A DNA stretch of 64,000 nucleotides, from NCBI GenBank assembly GCA_964629575.1, contig CAZVUM010000021.1, positions 1 through 64,000 of the forward strand. Direction: 5' to 3'. The stretch is from JAYPWI01 sp964629575. GTDB taxonomy: Bacteria > Actinomycetota > Acidimicrobiia > Acidimicrobiales > Poriferisodalaceae. The notes under the pieces were generated by a model. It was given only the letters and a program-made list of their open reading frames with translations, did no database searches and had not been told where the DNA came from. Positions 23,947 to 32,593 of this stretch are shown here, piece by piece. Numbering within the stretch: the first letter of the stretch is position 1; each line of letters starts with the position of its first letter. The position numbers were made by a program, and so were the translations under genes.

Positions 23947-25065
23947 ATGGACTACGACTGGCCCGGGGAGCTGCAGGACCTGGCGGACGAGGCCGCGGAA
24001 TGGGTGGCCGAGGCCACGTCGGATCTGTTCAGGACAGACGACGGATGGCTGGTGGGGTACTCCCGCGAGTTCACTCGAAGGCTGGCCGCGAAGGGCTGGA
24101 TCGGGATGACGTGGCCGGTCGACAAGGGCGGCGACGGCCGCTCGGAGGTCGAGCGGTTCGTCGTGACCGAACAGCTTCTCCTGGGCGGCGCCCCGATGGC
24201 CGGATCGTTCTTTCCTGATCGGCAGATCGGCCCGGTGCTCCTCACCTACGGCAGCGACGAGCAGCAGGAGCGCTACCTCCCCGAGATGCGGGCCGGCGAG
24301 TCGCAATGGTGCATCGGCATGTCGGAGCCTGATGCGGGCTCGAACGTGGCGGGAATCCGGACGGCGGCCGTGCGTGACGGCGACCGCTTCATCGTCAACG
24401 GTCAGAAGATCTGGACGAGCGGGGCGCAGGACGCGCACTACTGCTACCTGATCTGCCGCACGGATCCCGACTCACCGCCCCACAAGGGCATGAGCGAGTT
24501 CGTCGTCGACATGAAGTCACCGGGCATCAGCGTCAGCCCGATCAAGGACGCGTCGGGCGACGCCCATTTCAACGAGGTGTTCTTCGACAACGTCGAGGTG
24601 CCTGTGGAGAACCTGGTGGGAGAGCTCAACAACAGCTTCGGCCAGACCATGCGACAGCTCGAACACGAGCGGGGCGGCATCGATCGCCTCGCATCGAATC
24701 AGCGCCTCTACCTCGACACGAAGGACCGCGCCGACACGAGCGATCCCCGCATCCGCCAACGTATGGCGAGCATCGAGACCGGGTATCGCATCGGGCGCGA
24801 CATGGTTCTCCGCAACGTGCTCCGCCAGACTCCGTTCGCTCAGTACTCGGCGATCACGAAGACGTGGTGCACGGAGTTCGAGCAGAAGGTGGCGGGATTC
24901 GTGGGCGACGTCGCGGGAGCAGACACGATGCTGTGGAATCGGATCTCCCGCAACGTCGTGTACGCGCCGGCCTACACGATCATGGGCGGCACCACCCAGA
25001 TCCTGCGGAACATCATGGGCGAGCGCATCCTCGGGTTGCCGCGCGAACCGCGCCCGGTCGAATGA
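23947..25065 (+). CDS. Acyl-CoA dehydrogenase
   Basis: A 372-residue FAD flavoprotein of beta-oxidation type. It has WCIGMSEPDAGSNVAGIRT and FIVNGQKIWTSGAQDAHYCY in the middle beta domain and GGTTQILRNIMGERILGLPR at the C-terminus, as in the actinobacterial FadE family. It would form an enoyl-CoA and pass electrons to ETF. The ATG at 23947 follows a repeat-rich region. The stop overlaps the start of the tyrosine phosphatase gene by four bases (ATGA). The acyl-chain specificity is not readable. Confidence 0.92.
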   Translation: MDYDWPGELQDLADEAAEWVAEATSDLFRTDDGWLVGYSREFTRRLAAKGWIGMTWPVDKGGDGRSEVERFVVTEQLLLGGAPMAGSFFPDRQIGPVLLTYGSDEQQERYLPEMRAGESQWCIGMSEPDAGSNVAGIRTAAVRDGDRFIVNGQKIWTSGAQDAHYCYLICRTDPDSPPHKGMSEFVVDMKSPGISVSPIKDASGDAHFNEVFFDNVEVPVENLVGELNNSFGQTMRQLEHERGGIDRLASNQRLYLDTKDRADTSDPRIRQRMASIETGYRIGRDMVLRNVLRQTPFAQYSAITKTWCTEFEQKVAGFVGDVAGADTMLWNRISRNVVYAPAYTIMGGTTQILRNIMGERILGLPREPRPVE

Positions 25066-25823
25066 GCAACGTCATTCAGCTCCAGGGCGCCATGAACTGT
25101 CGAGACGTCGGCGGCTACACCACCGCGGACGGGCGCCGGATTCGTACGGGCGCGCTCTTCCGTTCAGACCGCCTGTCGGACCTGACCGATGACGACCTCG
25201 AAGAACTCACCAGTTACGGCATCCGCACCGTGGTCGATTTCCGCACCGAAGCCGAAGCCGCTCGAGACGTGTCACGTCTCTGGAGTTCGGTCGGAACTCA
25301 TGCCCCATTGCCCATCGGTGACGAGATCGCCCAACAGCACGAGTTCGTCGAACGGCTGAAGCTCGGCGAGGTCACAGCAGTGACGCACGAAGACGTGGCC
25401 GAGTCGTACCGGGAGATTCTCGAGGACCATTATCACCGGTATGCGGAGTTCTTCACCCTCGTCCTCGATGTGGAGCAGTTGCCGCTGCTGTTCCACTGCA
25501 CCGCAGGCAAGGACCGGACCGGCCTCGCCGCTGCCCTGATCCTCGAGTCCTGCGGCGTCGAACGTTCGACGGTTCTCGATGACTACGAACTCACCAACGA
25601 GCTGCGTGCCTACCGTCGGGTCGAACAGCTGCGCCCGAGCCTCCGAGAGGCGGGTGTCGATGTCGAAGCCGTGTGGCCGGCGCTGTCGGCCCCGAGGCCC
25701 GCTCTCGACATGACGCTCGCCCACCTCGACGCCGCCCACGGTGGCGCTGCGGGCTACCTCGCCGACACGCTCGGCCTCGGGGACGACGGCGTCGACGCCT
25801 TGCGCGGCAACCTCATCATCTGA
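25062..25823 (+). CDS. Tyrosine-specific protein phosphatase, MptpB/PF13350-like
   Basis: A 253-residue dual-specificity-type phosphatase. The N-terminal NCRDVGGYTTADGRRIRTG is diagnostic of the family, and the P-loop is HCTAGKDRTG with C146 and R152 (CX5R). It probably removes phosphate from Tyr/Ser residues or phosphoinositides in the cytosol or, as with MptpB, after secretion. No signal peptide is visible. It is translationally coupled to the acyl-CoA dehydrogenase, an odd pairing that may reflect regulation of lipid use. Confidence 0.88.
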   Translation: MSNVIQLQGAMNCRDVGGYTTADGRRIRTGALFRSDRLSDLTDDDLEELTSYGIRTVVDFRTEAEAARDVSRLWSSVGTHAPLPIGDEIAQQHEFVERLKLGEVTAVTHEDVAESYREILEDHYHRYAEFFTLVLDVEQLPLLFHCTAGKDRTGLAAALILESCGVERSTVLDDYELTNELRAYRRVEQLRPSLREAGVDVEAVWPALSAPRPALDMTLAHLDAAHGGAAGYLADTLGLGDDGVDALRGNLII

Positions 25824-25882
25824 GCTGAATCCACCCGTCTGCTCTCATCACCACCGGGCGCTGCGCCGATGGAGCACCCGAG

Positions 25883-27217
25883 ATGAGGTTCATGCGTCGA
25901 CCTGCCGCGGGCGGACGTCCACTCCAGCCCTGGCTCCCCGCTCCGACGTGGGGAGACCTCGTCGCCGCGCTCGCTGTCGCGTTGCTCCTCATCCCCCAAT
26001 GCCTCGCCTATGCAGAACTCGCGGGGCTACCTGCGCACGTCGGTCTCGTCGCGGCCGCGGTTCCGCCGCTGATCGCCGGCGCGTTCGGGTCGTCGGCACA
26101 CCTCCAAACCGGTCCCGTGGCGCTGACGTCTCTGGTCACCTTCGGAGCCCTCTCGACCGTCGAGGAGCCCGGAACAACGGCCTACCTCGAACTTGCCGCA
26201 CTGCTCGCGTTCCTCGTGGGGGCGGTCCGAATCGTCCTCGGCCTCGGCCGAATGGGCCGTCTCGCCTATCTCATGACACCGCCGGTCGTCCTCGGCTTCA
26301 CGACAGGTGCGGCGATCGTCATCACGGCGTCGCAGGTGCCGTCCGCCCTCGGGGTCGACATCGAGAAGGAGAGCGTGCTGCACGAAGGAGTAGCGGCGCT
26401 TCTCGACCCCGATGCATGGTCGGCGGTCGCCATCGTGATGGCAGTCCTGACCGCCGCTGTGATCGTCTTCGGACGCCGCTTCGGTGGGCGCCGCTTCCCG
26501 GGCGTTCTGATCGCCATCGGTGGAGCGATCATTGTCGCACGGGTCACCAGCTACGACGCAGCCCTCGTCGGCGCGATCCCGACAGATCTCCCGATCCCCG
26601 ATCCAGCGAACATCCCGTGGGGGCGCACGACGACGATCCTTTTGTCGGCCATCGTCATCGCCGTCGTCGACTTCGCCGAGCCCGCCGCCATCGCCCGCCG
26701 ATTCGCCGACGAGGACGACGCAGAGTGGGACCCGTCTCGAGAGCTCGGCGGGCAGGGTGTCGCCAACGTCGCATCGGGCCTCGTTGGCGGATTCCCGGTC
26801 GGGGGCTCGTTCTCCCGGAGCTCGCTCAACCGCATGGCCGGCGCCGAGACCCGCTGGAGCGGAGTGTTTGCGGGCGCGCTGGTGCTGTTGTTCCTCCCTC
26901 TCGCCGGAGTGCTCGAAGACCTCCCCCGAGCCGCCCTGGCCGCGACTGTGATCGTGGCCGTCTACCGACTGATCGACCTGCCGGGCCTGTGGCGAATGGC
27001 GCGCGCGGATGGCATCGACGCCACCGTTGCACTGTTCACCATCGGTGTCACGATGCAGATGGAGCCTCGGGTACACATCGCTGTCCTGATCGCGATCGCC
27101 GTCGCGTGGGCCGTGTCCGGGCTGCGCCGTCTGTTCAGGTCGCTTCGGCGAACCGGTAGCAAGCGCCCTCGGGCTCCAGGCGACCAGCCGTTCGACCGGC
27201 GAAATGCGTCCCGATGA
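25883..27217 (+). CDS. SulP family anion permease lacking a STAS domain
   Basis: A 444-residue membrane protein with about ten hydrophobic segments. It has the SulP signatures LIPQCLAYAELAGLP near the N-terminus and AHLQTGPVALTSLVTFG, plus GGFPVGGSFSRSSLNRMAGA and ALAATVIVAVYRLIDL later. The family moves sulfate, bicarbonate or carboxylates. The cytosolic STAS domain normally found after the last helix is missing; only a basic 30-residue tail follows. The 3' end overlaps the convergent MBL gene by 83 bp. Confidence 0.88.
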   Translation: MRFMRRPAAGGRPLQPWLPAPTWGDLVAALAVALLLIPQCLAYAELAGLPAHVGLVAAAVPPLIAGAFGSSAHLQTGPVALTSLVTFGALSTVEEPGTTAYLELAALLAFLVGAVRIVLGLGRMGRLAYLMTPPVVLGFTTGAAIVITASQVPSALGVDIEKESVLHEGVAALLDPDAWSAVAIVMAVLTAAVIVFGRRFGGRRFPGVLIAIGGAIIVARVTSYDAALVGAIPTDLPIPDPANIPWGRTTTILLSAIVIAVVDFAEPAAIARRFADEDDAEWDPSRELGGQGVANVASGLVGGFPVGGSFSRSSLNRMAGAETRWSGVFAGALVLLFLPLAGVLEDLPRAALAATVIVAVYRLIDLPGLWRMARADGIDATVALFTIGVTMQMEPRVHIAVLIAIAVAWAVSGLRRLFRSLRRTGSKRPRAPGDQPFDRRNASR

Positions 27218-27983
27218 CCAGACGGCCATCCGCCCACCGTTCGTAGGCGTCATGACGGGTGGCGGTGCTCATGTCCTGTCGCCAATCGGCGGACGACGGC
27301 AAGTCGGGGTGGGCGAACTGCACCGGATGGTGCGTCATGTCGCCGGTGATGATGGCCACTTCGCCCCCGGACTCGATGCGAACACTCGCATGGCCCGGGG
27401 TGTGGCCGGGCGTCGACTCCAACCGAACCTCGGAGGTGATCTGGTGATCGGGTGCAACCAGCTGCCCGAGTTCGGCATCCATCACTGGGGCGACGGAGTC
27501 GTCGAACACCGGCCCGTAGTGCTGTGGCTCGTCGCGCCAGTGGCTGTACTCGGCCTCGACGAAGAGGTACGCGGCGTTCGGAAACGTCGGGACCCAGTCG
27601 CCATCGACGAGCTGGGTGTTCCAGCCCACGTGATCGACGTGGAGGTGTGTGCACACAACCACGTCCACATCGGTGGGATTGACCCCGGCTGCCGTCAGGC
27701 GATCCAGGAAGTCGGTTTCGAGGTTCTCGAACGGCTTGGCGCCGGGCCGTTCCTTTCCGTTCCCGCAGCAGGTGTCGACGAGAATCGTCTGGCCCTCCGA
27801 CCGAACCACGAGGGTGTGGATCGACAATTTCATGCGGCCTTCGTCCGTGACGAAATCGGGTCGCAGCCAGTCGTGGGCGTCGATCAGGTCTTCGGCTCCT
27901 GGGAGGATCGCCGAGAAGGGCCAGTGCGGCTCCATCTCCAGGACCTTGGTGATCGTGACGTCTCCGACTTGCCATTCGCTCAT
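27135..27983 (-). CDS. Metallo-beta-lactamase-fold hydrolase
   Basis: A 282-residue MBL-fold enzyme. Metal ligands are visible in CTHLHVDHVG (HxHxDH) at about residue 112, STPGHTPGHASV, ITGDMTHHPVQF and the C-terminal IGTHFAGRT. It belongs to the general glyoxalase II/lactonase-like group, and the substrate is unknown. It has an ATG start at 27983. The last 83 bp are antisense to the end of the SulP gene, so one of the two transcripts may affect the other. It follows the 34-bp palindrome at 28045 on the same strand. Confidence 0.85.
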   Translation of the reverse strand: MSEWQVGDVTITKVLEMEPHWPFSAILPGAEDLIDAHDWLRPDFVTDEGRMKLSIHTLVVRSEGQTILVDTCCGNGKERPGAKPFENLETDFLDRLTAAGVNPTDVDVVVCTHLHVDHVGWNTQLVDGDWVPTFPNAAYLFVEAEYSHWRDEPQHYGPVFDDSVAPVMDAELGQLVAPDHQITSEVRLESTPGHTPGHASVRIESGGEVAIITGDMTHHPVQFAHPDLPSSADWRQDMSTATRHDAYERWADGRLVIGTHFAGRTAGRLEPEGACYRFAEAT

Positions 27984-28044
27984 GCTCCGACGCTAAACCA
28001 CCGGGATCGCGCCCGCGGGTTGCTGCCACCGCCATAGCCGAGAC

Positions 28045-28078
28045 AAATAGGTTCCAGGAGCGCTCCTGGAACCTATTT
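28045..28078. repeat. 34-bp perfect palindrome, copy 1 of family
   Basis: The half-site AAATAGGTTCCAGGAGC is followed directly by its reverse complement. A partial half (CTGGAACCTATTT) is repeated at 28081-28093, touching the SDR stop. The inner 28 bp recur at 55831-55860. It lies downstream of the minus-strand SDR and upstream of the MBL gene. Confidence 0.85.
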
Positions 28079-28092
28079 CCCTGGAACCTATT

Positions 28093-28854
28093 TCAGCCGA
28101 AGTTCATGGCCTGGGGCATTCCGCCGTCGACGACGATGGTCTGGCCTGTGATGGTTTCGGCTTCGCAGAGCATCACCGTGGCGGCGGCGATGTCGTCAGC
28201 GCTTCCGACCTTGCCGAGCACCGCGCCCCGTCGGGCTCCTTCGGCCACCGCATCGGGAAGGCGGTTGGCCATCCGAGTTCCCTCGACGAGACCGGGTGCG
28301 ACGCAGTTCACCGAGACGTCGGGCGCCATGGCCACCGCCAGACAATGGGTCAGGTGGATGAGCCCCGCCTTCGAACAGCTGTAGGCGATCGAGGACGATC
28401 CGGGAGCCAACCCACCGACGGACGAGATGTTGATGATCCGCCCCTCCCCCGAGCTCGACAGATGGGGGGCGAGCCGTCGGGCGAGGAGAAACGGGCCCCG
28501 CAGGTTGGTCTCGAGCACCCGATCCCACGTGTCGCCGTCGAGCTCGTCGAGATTGGGAAAGGGGATCCCGATGTTCCATGCCGCGTTGTTGACGAGGATG
28601 TCGCAGCCGCCGAGCCCATCCACCACCGCGGCGGACGCGTCGTCTATCGAAGCCTCCTCCCGCTGGTCGAGGCGTACGGCCACACTGCGCCGGCCGTGAC
28701 CCTCGACAGCACGGACGGCCTCGTCGGCACCCTCCCGGTTGCCGACATAGCTGACAGCGACGTCACAACCCGCTCTCGCCAGCGCCGCGGCGACCGCGCC
28801 CCCGATGTCGCCAGACCCTCCGGTCACCAGCGCTGTTCGCCCGGTCAGCTCCAT
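28093..28854 (-). CDS. Short-chain dehydrogenase/reductase
   Basis: A 253-residue classical SDR. It has cofactor motif TGGSGDIGGAVAAALA, NNAAWNIG, catalytic serine in NISSVGGLAPGSS and Y-x3-K in YSCSKAGLI. The C-terminal TGQTIVVDGGMPQAMNFG is FabG-like. It oxidises or reduces a ketone/alcohol pair with NAD(P)H. The stop codon abuts the palindromic element at 28045-28093. No functional partner is evident beside it. Confidence 0.9.
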   Translation of the reverse strand: MELTGRTALVTGGSGDIGGAVAAALARAGCDVAVSYVGNREGADEAVRAVEGHGRRSVAVRLDQREEASIDDASAAVVDGLGGCDILVNNAAWNIGIPFPNLDELDGDTWDRVLETNLRGPFLLARRLAPHLSSSGEGRIINISSVGGLAPGSSSIAYSCSKAGLIHLTHCLAVAMAPDVSVNCVAPGLVEGTRMANRLPDAVAEGARRGAVLGKVGSADDIAAATVMLCEAETITGQTIVVDGGMPQAMNFG

Positions 28855-28951
28855 CGGTCACCCCTCGTGTTCGGTTCCTGGCATCCTCGCATGCGAGCGG
28901 CAAGCGCGATCGGTGGAACCGCACAACCGGCGCCGCCGTTCACACGTCGCA

Positions 28952-29329
28952 ATGGACAACCACGATCAGCACGACCATCACTTCAGAGAAGCGGCCATCG
29001 AGGCGGAGTTCCGCACGGGTCGCCATGAGCCCACCGAGCGCGCCGCGTGGCACCACGCCCTCGTGCGCATCGGGCGCATGTCGCTCGGGTTCGTGATCGT
29101 CGCTGTTGGAGTCGCGATGATGCCTCTCCCCGGGCCGGGCCTGCCCGTGGTCGCGGTGGGGCTGGCGATCCTGGCCCGCGACGTCGCGTGGGCCGACCGG
29201 CTCCTCCGCATCGTTCGCGACCGGCTCCCGACCGACGAGGAGGGCAAGCTTCCCCGCTCCGTGCTCTTCACCATGATCCTGATGACGGCGGCTGGGATCA
29301 CCTTCTCGATCTGGCTGGCGATCCGCTGA
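28952..29329 (+). CDS. Small PGPGW-type transmembrane protein
   Basis: A 125-residue protein with two predicted helices (about 48-75 and 103-124). The first contains PLPGPGLPVVAVGLAILA, the core of the PGPGW (TIGR02611-like) transmembrane family common in Actinobacteria. The N-terminus is hydrophilic and histidine-rich (MDNHDQHDHHFREA). The function is unknown. The ATG at 28952 is preferred over a longer frame, which would run antisense through the SDR promoter. Confidence 0.75.
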   Translation: MDNHDQHDHHFREAAIEAEFRTGRHEPTERAAWHHALVRIGRMSLGFVIVAVGVAMMPLPGPGLPVVAVGLAILARDVAWADRLLRIVRDRLPTDEEGKLPRSVLFTMILMTAAGITFSIWLAIR

Positions 29330-29335
29330 CGGACC

Positions 29336-29361
29336 GAGCGAGGAGCGCATGCTCCTCGCTC
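29336..29361. terminator. Hairpin between convergent genes
   Basis: GAGCGAGGAGC and GCTCCTCGCTC form a perfect 11-bp stem with a GCAT loop. It lies 7 bp after the PGPGW-protein stop and just before the fumarase stop, so it is probably a bidirectional terminator without a T-tract. Confidence 0.55.
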
Positions 29362-29370
29362 ATCGCACGC

Positions 29371-31011
29371 TCAGCTGATGGTGACGGGGGTGCTGACCTC
29401 GCGGAAGAAGTCGTTGCCCTTGTCGTCCACCACGATGAACGCCGGGAAGTCCTCCACCTCGATCTTCCACACCGCTTCCATGCCCAGCTCGGGGTACTCG
29501 AGCACTTCGACGTGCCGGATCGAGTCTTTGGCCAACCGGGCGGCCGGCCCGCCGATCGACCCCAGATAGAAGCCGCCGTGCTGGTGGCAGGCGTCGGTGA
29601 CCTGCTGCGAGCGGTTGCCCTTCGCCAGCATCACCAGGCTGCCGCCCGCCGCCTGGAACGGCTGCACGTAGCTGTCCATGCGGCCAGCGGTGGTGGGGCC
29701 GAACGACCCCGACGCGTAGCCCTCCGGTGTCTTGGCCGGACCTGCGTAGTACACCGGGAACTCTCGGAGATACTCGGGCATCGCTTCGCCCGCATCGAGG
29801 CGTTCCTGGATCTTGGCGTGCGCGATGTCGCGCGCCACGACGAGGGTTCCGCTGAGCGAGAGGCGGGTCTTGACCGGGTACTTCGTCAGCTCGGAGCGAA
29901 TCTCATCCATCGGGCGATTGAGGTCGATCGAGACGACCTCGTCGCTCAGGTCGTCGTCGGTGGTCTCGGGTAGGTAGGACGCCGGGTCCTCTTCGAGTTG
30001 TTCGAGGAAGATGCCCTCTGCGGTCACCTTGGCGAGCGCCTGGCGGTCGGCCGAACACGACACGGCGACGGCGACCGGGCACGAGGCCCCGTGGCGGGGA
30101 AGCCGGATCACCCGTACGTCGTGGCAGAAGTACTTGCCACCGAACTGGGCGCCGATTCCGAACTGCCTGGTGAGCTCGAGAATGTTCTGTTCCCACTCCA
30201 GGTCGCGGAATCCGTGGCCGGCCATCGAGCCCTCGGTCGGCAAGGTGTCGAGGTAATGCGCCGACGCGTATTTGGCCGTCTTCACCGCGTACTCAGCCGA
30301 CGTGCCGCCGATCACCACGGCGAGGTGGTACGGCGGGCACGCCGCGGTGCCGATGGTGCGGAGCTTCTCGTCGAGGAACGCCGTGAGGCTCGTCGGGTTG
30401 AGAACCGCCTTGGTCTCCTGGAAGAGGAAGGACTTGTTGGCCGAACCGCCACCCTTGGCCATGTACACGAGCTTGTAGGTGTCGCCCGGAGCGGCGTAGA
30501 GCTCGATCTGGGCCGGCAGATTGTTGGCGGTGTTCTTCTCCTCGAACATCGACAGCGGGGCGAGCTGCGAGTACCGCAGGTTGGAGGTCTGAAACGTGTC
30601 GAAGACACCGCGGCTGATCGCCTCCGCGTCGTTGGCATCGGTGATCACTCGCTCGCCCTTGTAGCCCCACACGATCGCGGTGCCCGTGTCCTGACAGCTC
30701 GGCAACACACCACCCGCGGCGATGTTGGCGTTCTTCAGCAGTTCGATCGCCACGAACCGGTCGTTGCCGGAGGCCTCCGGGTCGTCGAGGATCGACGCGA
30801 GCTGCCTGAGATGATCGGGCCGAAGCAGGTGCGAGATGTCGCGCATCGCCTCGGCGGTCAGGAGCCGCAGCCCTTCGGGATCGACCTGGAGGAACGTCCG
30901 TCCACCAGCCTCGAACGTCGACACGTAGTCGCTCGTGAGCTTGCGATAGGTGGTCGTGTCCTCGCCGCCCATCCCGATGGGGAGGAGATCTGCGTACTCG
31001 AAGTCGGCCAT
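29371..31011 (-). CDS. Fumarate hydratase, class I
   Basis: A 546-residue iron-sulfur fumarase converting fumarate to malate. The length and single-chain alpha+beta layout match FumA/FumB. Cluster cysteines are visible in VLPSCQDTGTAIVWG (about residue 110), GTAACPPYHLAVVIGG and RHGASCPVAVAVSC. The C-terminal beta domain has GPTTAGRMDSYVQPFQAAGG and GSIGGPAARLAKDSI. Class I enzymes are oxygen-sensitive, a notable choice for an otherwise aerobic-looking gene set; a class II FumC may exist elsewhere. The gene lies 10 bp downstream of the permease gene on the same strand. Confidence 0.95.
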   Translation of the reverse strand: MADFEYADLLPIGMGGEDTTTYRKLTSDYVSTFEAGGRTFLQVDPEGLRLLTAEAMRDISHLLRPDHLRQLASILDDPEASGNDRFVAIELLKNANIAAGGVLPSCQDTGTAIVWGYKGERVITDANDAEAISRGVFDTFQTSNLRYSQLAPLSMFEEKNTANNLPAQIELYAAPGDTYKLVYMAKGGGSANKSFLFQETKAVLNPTSLTAFLDEKLRTIGTAACPPYHLAVVIGGTSAEYAVKTAKYASAHYLDTLPTEGSMAGHGFRDLEWEQNILELTRQFGIGAQFGGKYFCHDVRVIRLPRHGASCPVAVAVSCSADRQALAKVTAEGIFLEQLEEDPASYLPETTDDDLSDEVVSIDLNRPMDEIRSELTKYPVKTRLSLSGTLVVARDIAHAKIQERLDAGEAMPEYLREFPVYYAGPAKTPEGYASGSFGPTTAGRMDSYVQPFQAAGGSLVMLAKGNRSQQVTDACHQHGGFYLGSIGGPAARLAKDSIRHVEVLEYPELGMEAVWKIEVEDFPAFIVVDDKGNDFFREVSTPVTIS

Positions 31012-31021
31012 GACCTTGAAG

Positions 31022-32107
31022 TTACTGTCTCTGATCGTCCACCACGCGGGGGTCGATGACGAGCAGCAGCGCGTCTGCGACGAGGTTGACGACGGCGAGG
31101 ATCACGGCTGCCACGAACACCGCACCTGTCACGGCGGCGATGTCGCGACGGCCGATCGCCACGACCACGTAGTCCCCGAATCCCGGGAGCGTGAAGATCT
31201 GCTCCACCATGATCATGTTGCCCATGATCATCCCCGCCTGCGCCGCGACCAACGCGACGAGCGAAGGGGTTGCAGGACGCAGCCCGTGTCGCGACACAAC
31301 GGCTCGACCAGGCAGACCCTTGGCCACGGCGAGCTGCGCGTGGTCCTGCCGAAGTTGGAGAATCACCTCCGACCGCAGGACGACCATGTACGAGGCCGCT
31401 GTGGTCAACGCGAGAGTGACCGAGGGCAGCAGCATCGATTTGGCATGCTCGATGATCCCGTCGCCGAATGGCACGTAGCGCCCAGCCGGGAGGACCTTCC
31501 AACCGAAGTCGAATCCGAACACGCCGATCGATCCGACCGCGAGCATGAAGACCAGGATCGGGCCGATCACGATGATCGGCGTCGCGAGGCCGAGCAGCCC
31601 GACCGCGCGAGCCACCAGATCGGCGACCCGCCCCCGGAACCGGGCGCCCATGAGAGCCGACGGGATCGCGATACCGACAGCGAGGATCTGGCTGTACACG
31701 AGGAGCTGAAGCGAGAGAGGCATCGAGCGAGAGATTCCGGCCCACACCGTCTCGCTGTACTGCGAGTATCCGAGGTCGCCGACGACCAGACCGCCGATCC
31801 AGTCGATGTACCGCTCGAACGCTGGGACCAGGCCTGGCTCATCGAGCCGCGACTGGTCCGGATAGTTGTGCGCGAGCAGCCACATGAACCACATCGCCAA
31901 GGCGACCGAGAACACGATGGCACCGAGGCGACGGAAGAGATACCGACGGGGCGCGCTCGGGAGGGCCACCGACGCGGCGAACGCTCCGGTGCCGAGACCC
32001 AACGCCAGGGGGATTCCCCCGAGTACCAGTGAGGCAAGGACCACCACCACACACATGCCGGACGCGGCGAGCGTGCGTCTGCGCTGGACAGCAGGGGAAT
32101 TGTTCAC
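31022..32107 (-). CDS. ABC transporter permease, DppB/OppB family (isolated)
   Basis: A 361-residue integral membrane protein with a GTG start. Two N-terminal helices precede the usual DppB core. Features are the extracytoplasmic loop with GGLVVGDLGYSQYSETVW, IGISRS-like region, GLATPIIVIGPILVFML and the EAA-type cytoplasmic loop VAKGLPGRAVVSRHGLRPA, then VEQIFTLPGFGDYVV. It would form half of the channel for peptides or nickel. No binding protein, second permease or ATPase gene is adjacent, so it is an orphan or its partners are elsewhere. The first about 50 residues are an extra hydrophobic extension. Confidence 0.85.
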   Translation of the reverse strand: MNNSPAVQRRRTLAASGMCVVVVLASLVLGGIPLALGLGTGAFAASVALPSAPRRYLFRRLGAIVFSVALAMWFMWLLAHNYPDQSRLDEPGLVPAFERYIDWIGGLVVGDLGYSQYSETVWAGISRSMPLSLQLLVYSQILAVGIAIPSALMGARFRGRVADLVARAVGLLGLATPIIVIGPILVFMLAVGSIGVFGFDFGWKVLPAGRYVPFGDGIIEHAKSMLLPSVTLALTTAASYMVVLRSEVILQLRQDHAQLAVAKGLPGRAVVSRHGLRPATPSLVALVAAQAGMIMGNMIMVEQIFTLPGFGDYVVVAIGRRDIAAVTGAVFVAAVILAVVNLVADALLLVIDPRVVDDQRQ

Positions 32108-32175
32108 AGCGCTCGCGACTCCTTCGCAGCGACACTAGGACGGACTCGCCAGGGGCCATGCACCACAATCAGGGG

Positions 32176-32553
32176 ATGTCGGCGGTTCGCAGCATCAACG
32201 CCATCACCTTCGCCACTGCCCTGATGGCCGAGTCCATCGCGTTCTACGAGGCGTTGGGTTTCGAGCTGAAGTTCGGCGGGCCGACCTCGCCGTTCTCGAC
32301 GCTGGCCAGCGGTACCTGCTTCGTCAACCTGACGCGCGTCGAGCGACCCGAGGACGTCGAGACCAGCTGGGGGCGGGTCATCTTCCACGTCGAGGACGTC
32401 GACGAGCTCTACGAGCGAGCCACAGCAGCGGGTCTCGTAGCCCAGCGGGCCCCCCGGGACGCGCCCTGGGGCGAGCGCATGTTTCCGATCTTCGACCCCA
32501 ACGGCCACGATCTCTCGTTCGCGAAACCCCTGACGGATGAGTCCAAAAACTGA
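32176..32553 (+). CDS. VOC/glyoxalase family protein
   Basis: A 125-residue vicinal-oxygen-chelate protein with two beta-alpha-beta-beta-beta modules (AITFATALMAESIAFYEALG, then WGRVIFHVEDVDELYERATA) ending in PIFDPNGHDLSFAKPL. The family includes glyoxalase I, dioxygenases and resistance proteins; the function is undetermined. The ATG at 32176 is chosen for its GGGG ribosome site; an ATG six codons upstream is possible. Confidence 0.8.
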   Translation: MSAVRSINAITFATALMAESIAFYEALGFELKFGGPTSPFSTLASGTCFVNLTRVERPEDVETSWGRVIFHVEDVDELYERATAAGLVAQRAPRDAPWGERMFPIFDPNGHDLSFAKPLTDESKN

Positions 32554-32593
32554 CCGGTAGGGTTGGCAGGCCCTGACCAACAGAGGAGCGCGC

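Noticed and set aside
31022..32107. Complete oligopeptide ABC operon
   Set aside because: Only one permease is present; neighbours are fumarase and a VOC protein.
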